The notes below the pieces were generated by a model. That model was not told the origin of the DNA and did not search any database. It was given only the letters and a program-made list of their open reading frames with translations. A stretch of DNA of 64,000 nt from Flavobacteriaceae bacterium HL-DH10 (lineage in GTDB: Bacteria; Bacteroidota; Bacteroidia; Flavobacteriales; Flavobacteriaceae): assembly GCA_031826515.1 (NCBI GenBank), contig CP134536.1:62001-126000 (forward strand). Reading direction: 5' to 3'. Shown here piece by piece: positions 63,756 through 64,000 of the stretch. A program made the position numbers and the translations under genes. Every line of letters begins with the position of its first letter. The first letter of the stretch is position 1.

Positions 63756-64000
63756 TTAAACACCACTAAAAGAACTAAAACCACCATCTACAGGAATTAC
63801 CGTTCCTGTAATAAAACTTGCTGCATCAGAACATAAAAACTGAACGATTCCATTCAATTCATTGATGTCTCCAAAACGTTTCATAGGAGTTCTGGCTAAC
63901 ACCTTTTTACTTCTTTCTGTATAAGAACCATCGTCATTTATTAAGACTTTTCTATTTTGGTCTCCAATAAAAAAACCAGGTGCGATGGCATTTACTCTAA
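63756..64000 (-). CDS. SDR family oxidoreductase, C-terminal part (probable D-mannonate oxidoreductase), cut by window edge
   Basis: Only the last 80 codons are inside the window; the gene continues past 64000. The visible part reads RVNAIAPGFFIGDQNRK, RTPMKRFGDINELNGIVQFL, CSDAASFITGTVIPVDGGFS, ending FSGV. This is the standard C-terminus of classical short-chain dehydrogenases (VNAIAPG, DAASFITG, DGG). The GFFIGDQNR segment with uxuA next door suggests the SDR type that interconverts fructuronate and mannonate in Bacteroidota. The catalytic Tyr/Lys lie outside the window. Confidence 0.85.
   Translation of the reverse strand, partial: RVNAIAPGFFIGDQNRKVLINDDGSYTERSKKVLARTPMKRFGDINELNGIVQFLCSDAASFITGTVIPVDGGFSSFSGV

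Noticed and set aside
1-64000. tRNA, rRNA, prophage or insertion sequence genes
   Set aside because: No cloverleaf-like segments, no rRNA-like blocks, and no transposase, integrase or phage structural proteins were recognised in any frame.

Overview
The window is AT-rich chromosomal DNA of a Bacteroidota member, most likely Flavobacteriaceae. The evidence is SusC/SusD pairs, Type IX secretion C-terminal domains, a bacillithiol-type YtxJ protein, many Bacteroidota-style lipoprotein signals and -7 promoter boxes of the form TAnnTTTG. The species cannot be named from the sequence alone.

Positions 1-33582 form one large polysaccharide utilization locus (PUL). Two SusC/SusD pairs (257-5386 and 5805-10410) import oligosaccharides. 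A plus-strand operon (10554-18745) encodes a GH31, a DUF4861 lipoprotein, a GH105 unsaturated-uronyl hydrolase, a sulfatase, a GH43-like enzyme and an L-rhamnose mutarotase. A minus-strand operon (25513 down to 19811) encodes a CE12-type esterase, a GH2 and a two-domain SGNH esterase. A GntR-type regulator with a sugar-sensor-like C-terminus (25607-26653) is divergent from a third operon (26917-33582) holding a DUF4450-like protein, a beta-propeller hydrolase and an (alpha/alpha)6 hydrolase. The enzyme set points to a rhamnose-, uronate- and galactose-containing, acetylated and probably sulfated glycan of rhamnogalacturonan or ulvan type. Two former members survive only as decayed ends: a CBM9-like exported protein (13026-13299) and a PL9-like pectate lyase (18797-19723).

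The most interesting signal is regulatory. Five transcription units of the PUL carry the element GNRCAGGATRS at an almost constant distance (27, 27, 27, 27 and 28 nt) upstream of a -7 box, so it sits where the -33 element should be. It looks like the binding site of one regulator, plausibly the local GntR protein, that unites the locus.

Next come Leloir galactose genes (galK with a -1 frameshift at an A7 run, then galT), a beta-helix lipoprotein, an erythromycin-esterase-like gene of foreign appearance beside a nested-palindrome element, and housekeeping genes: glyA, fumarylacetoacetase, a GH43, a DUF885 protein, ytxJ, a GH16 with a Type IX sorting domain, clpB, a tetR/thioesterase pair, two deoC paralogues with deoD, the pxpABC 5-oxoprolinase genes and a comM/yifB ATPase. 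The right end (61497-64000) starts a hexuronate cluster: a lacI-type gene frameshifted at an A9 run, uxuA, and the end of an SDR probably acting as fructuronate reductase. Mannonate and fructuronate catabolism would process uronic acids such as those released by the PUL.

Several genes have homopolymer indels (galK, lacI, the PL9 remnant). These may be real decay, slippage-dependent expression or sequencing error, and the sequence alone cannot decide. No rRNA, tRNA, CRISPR array, prophage or intact insertion sequence was seen.
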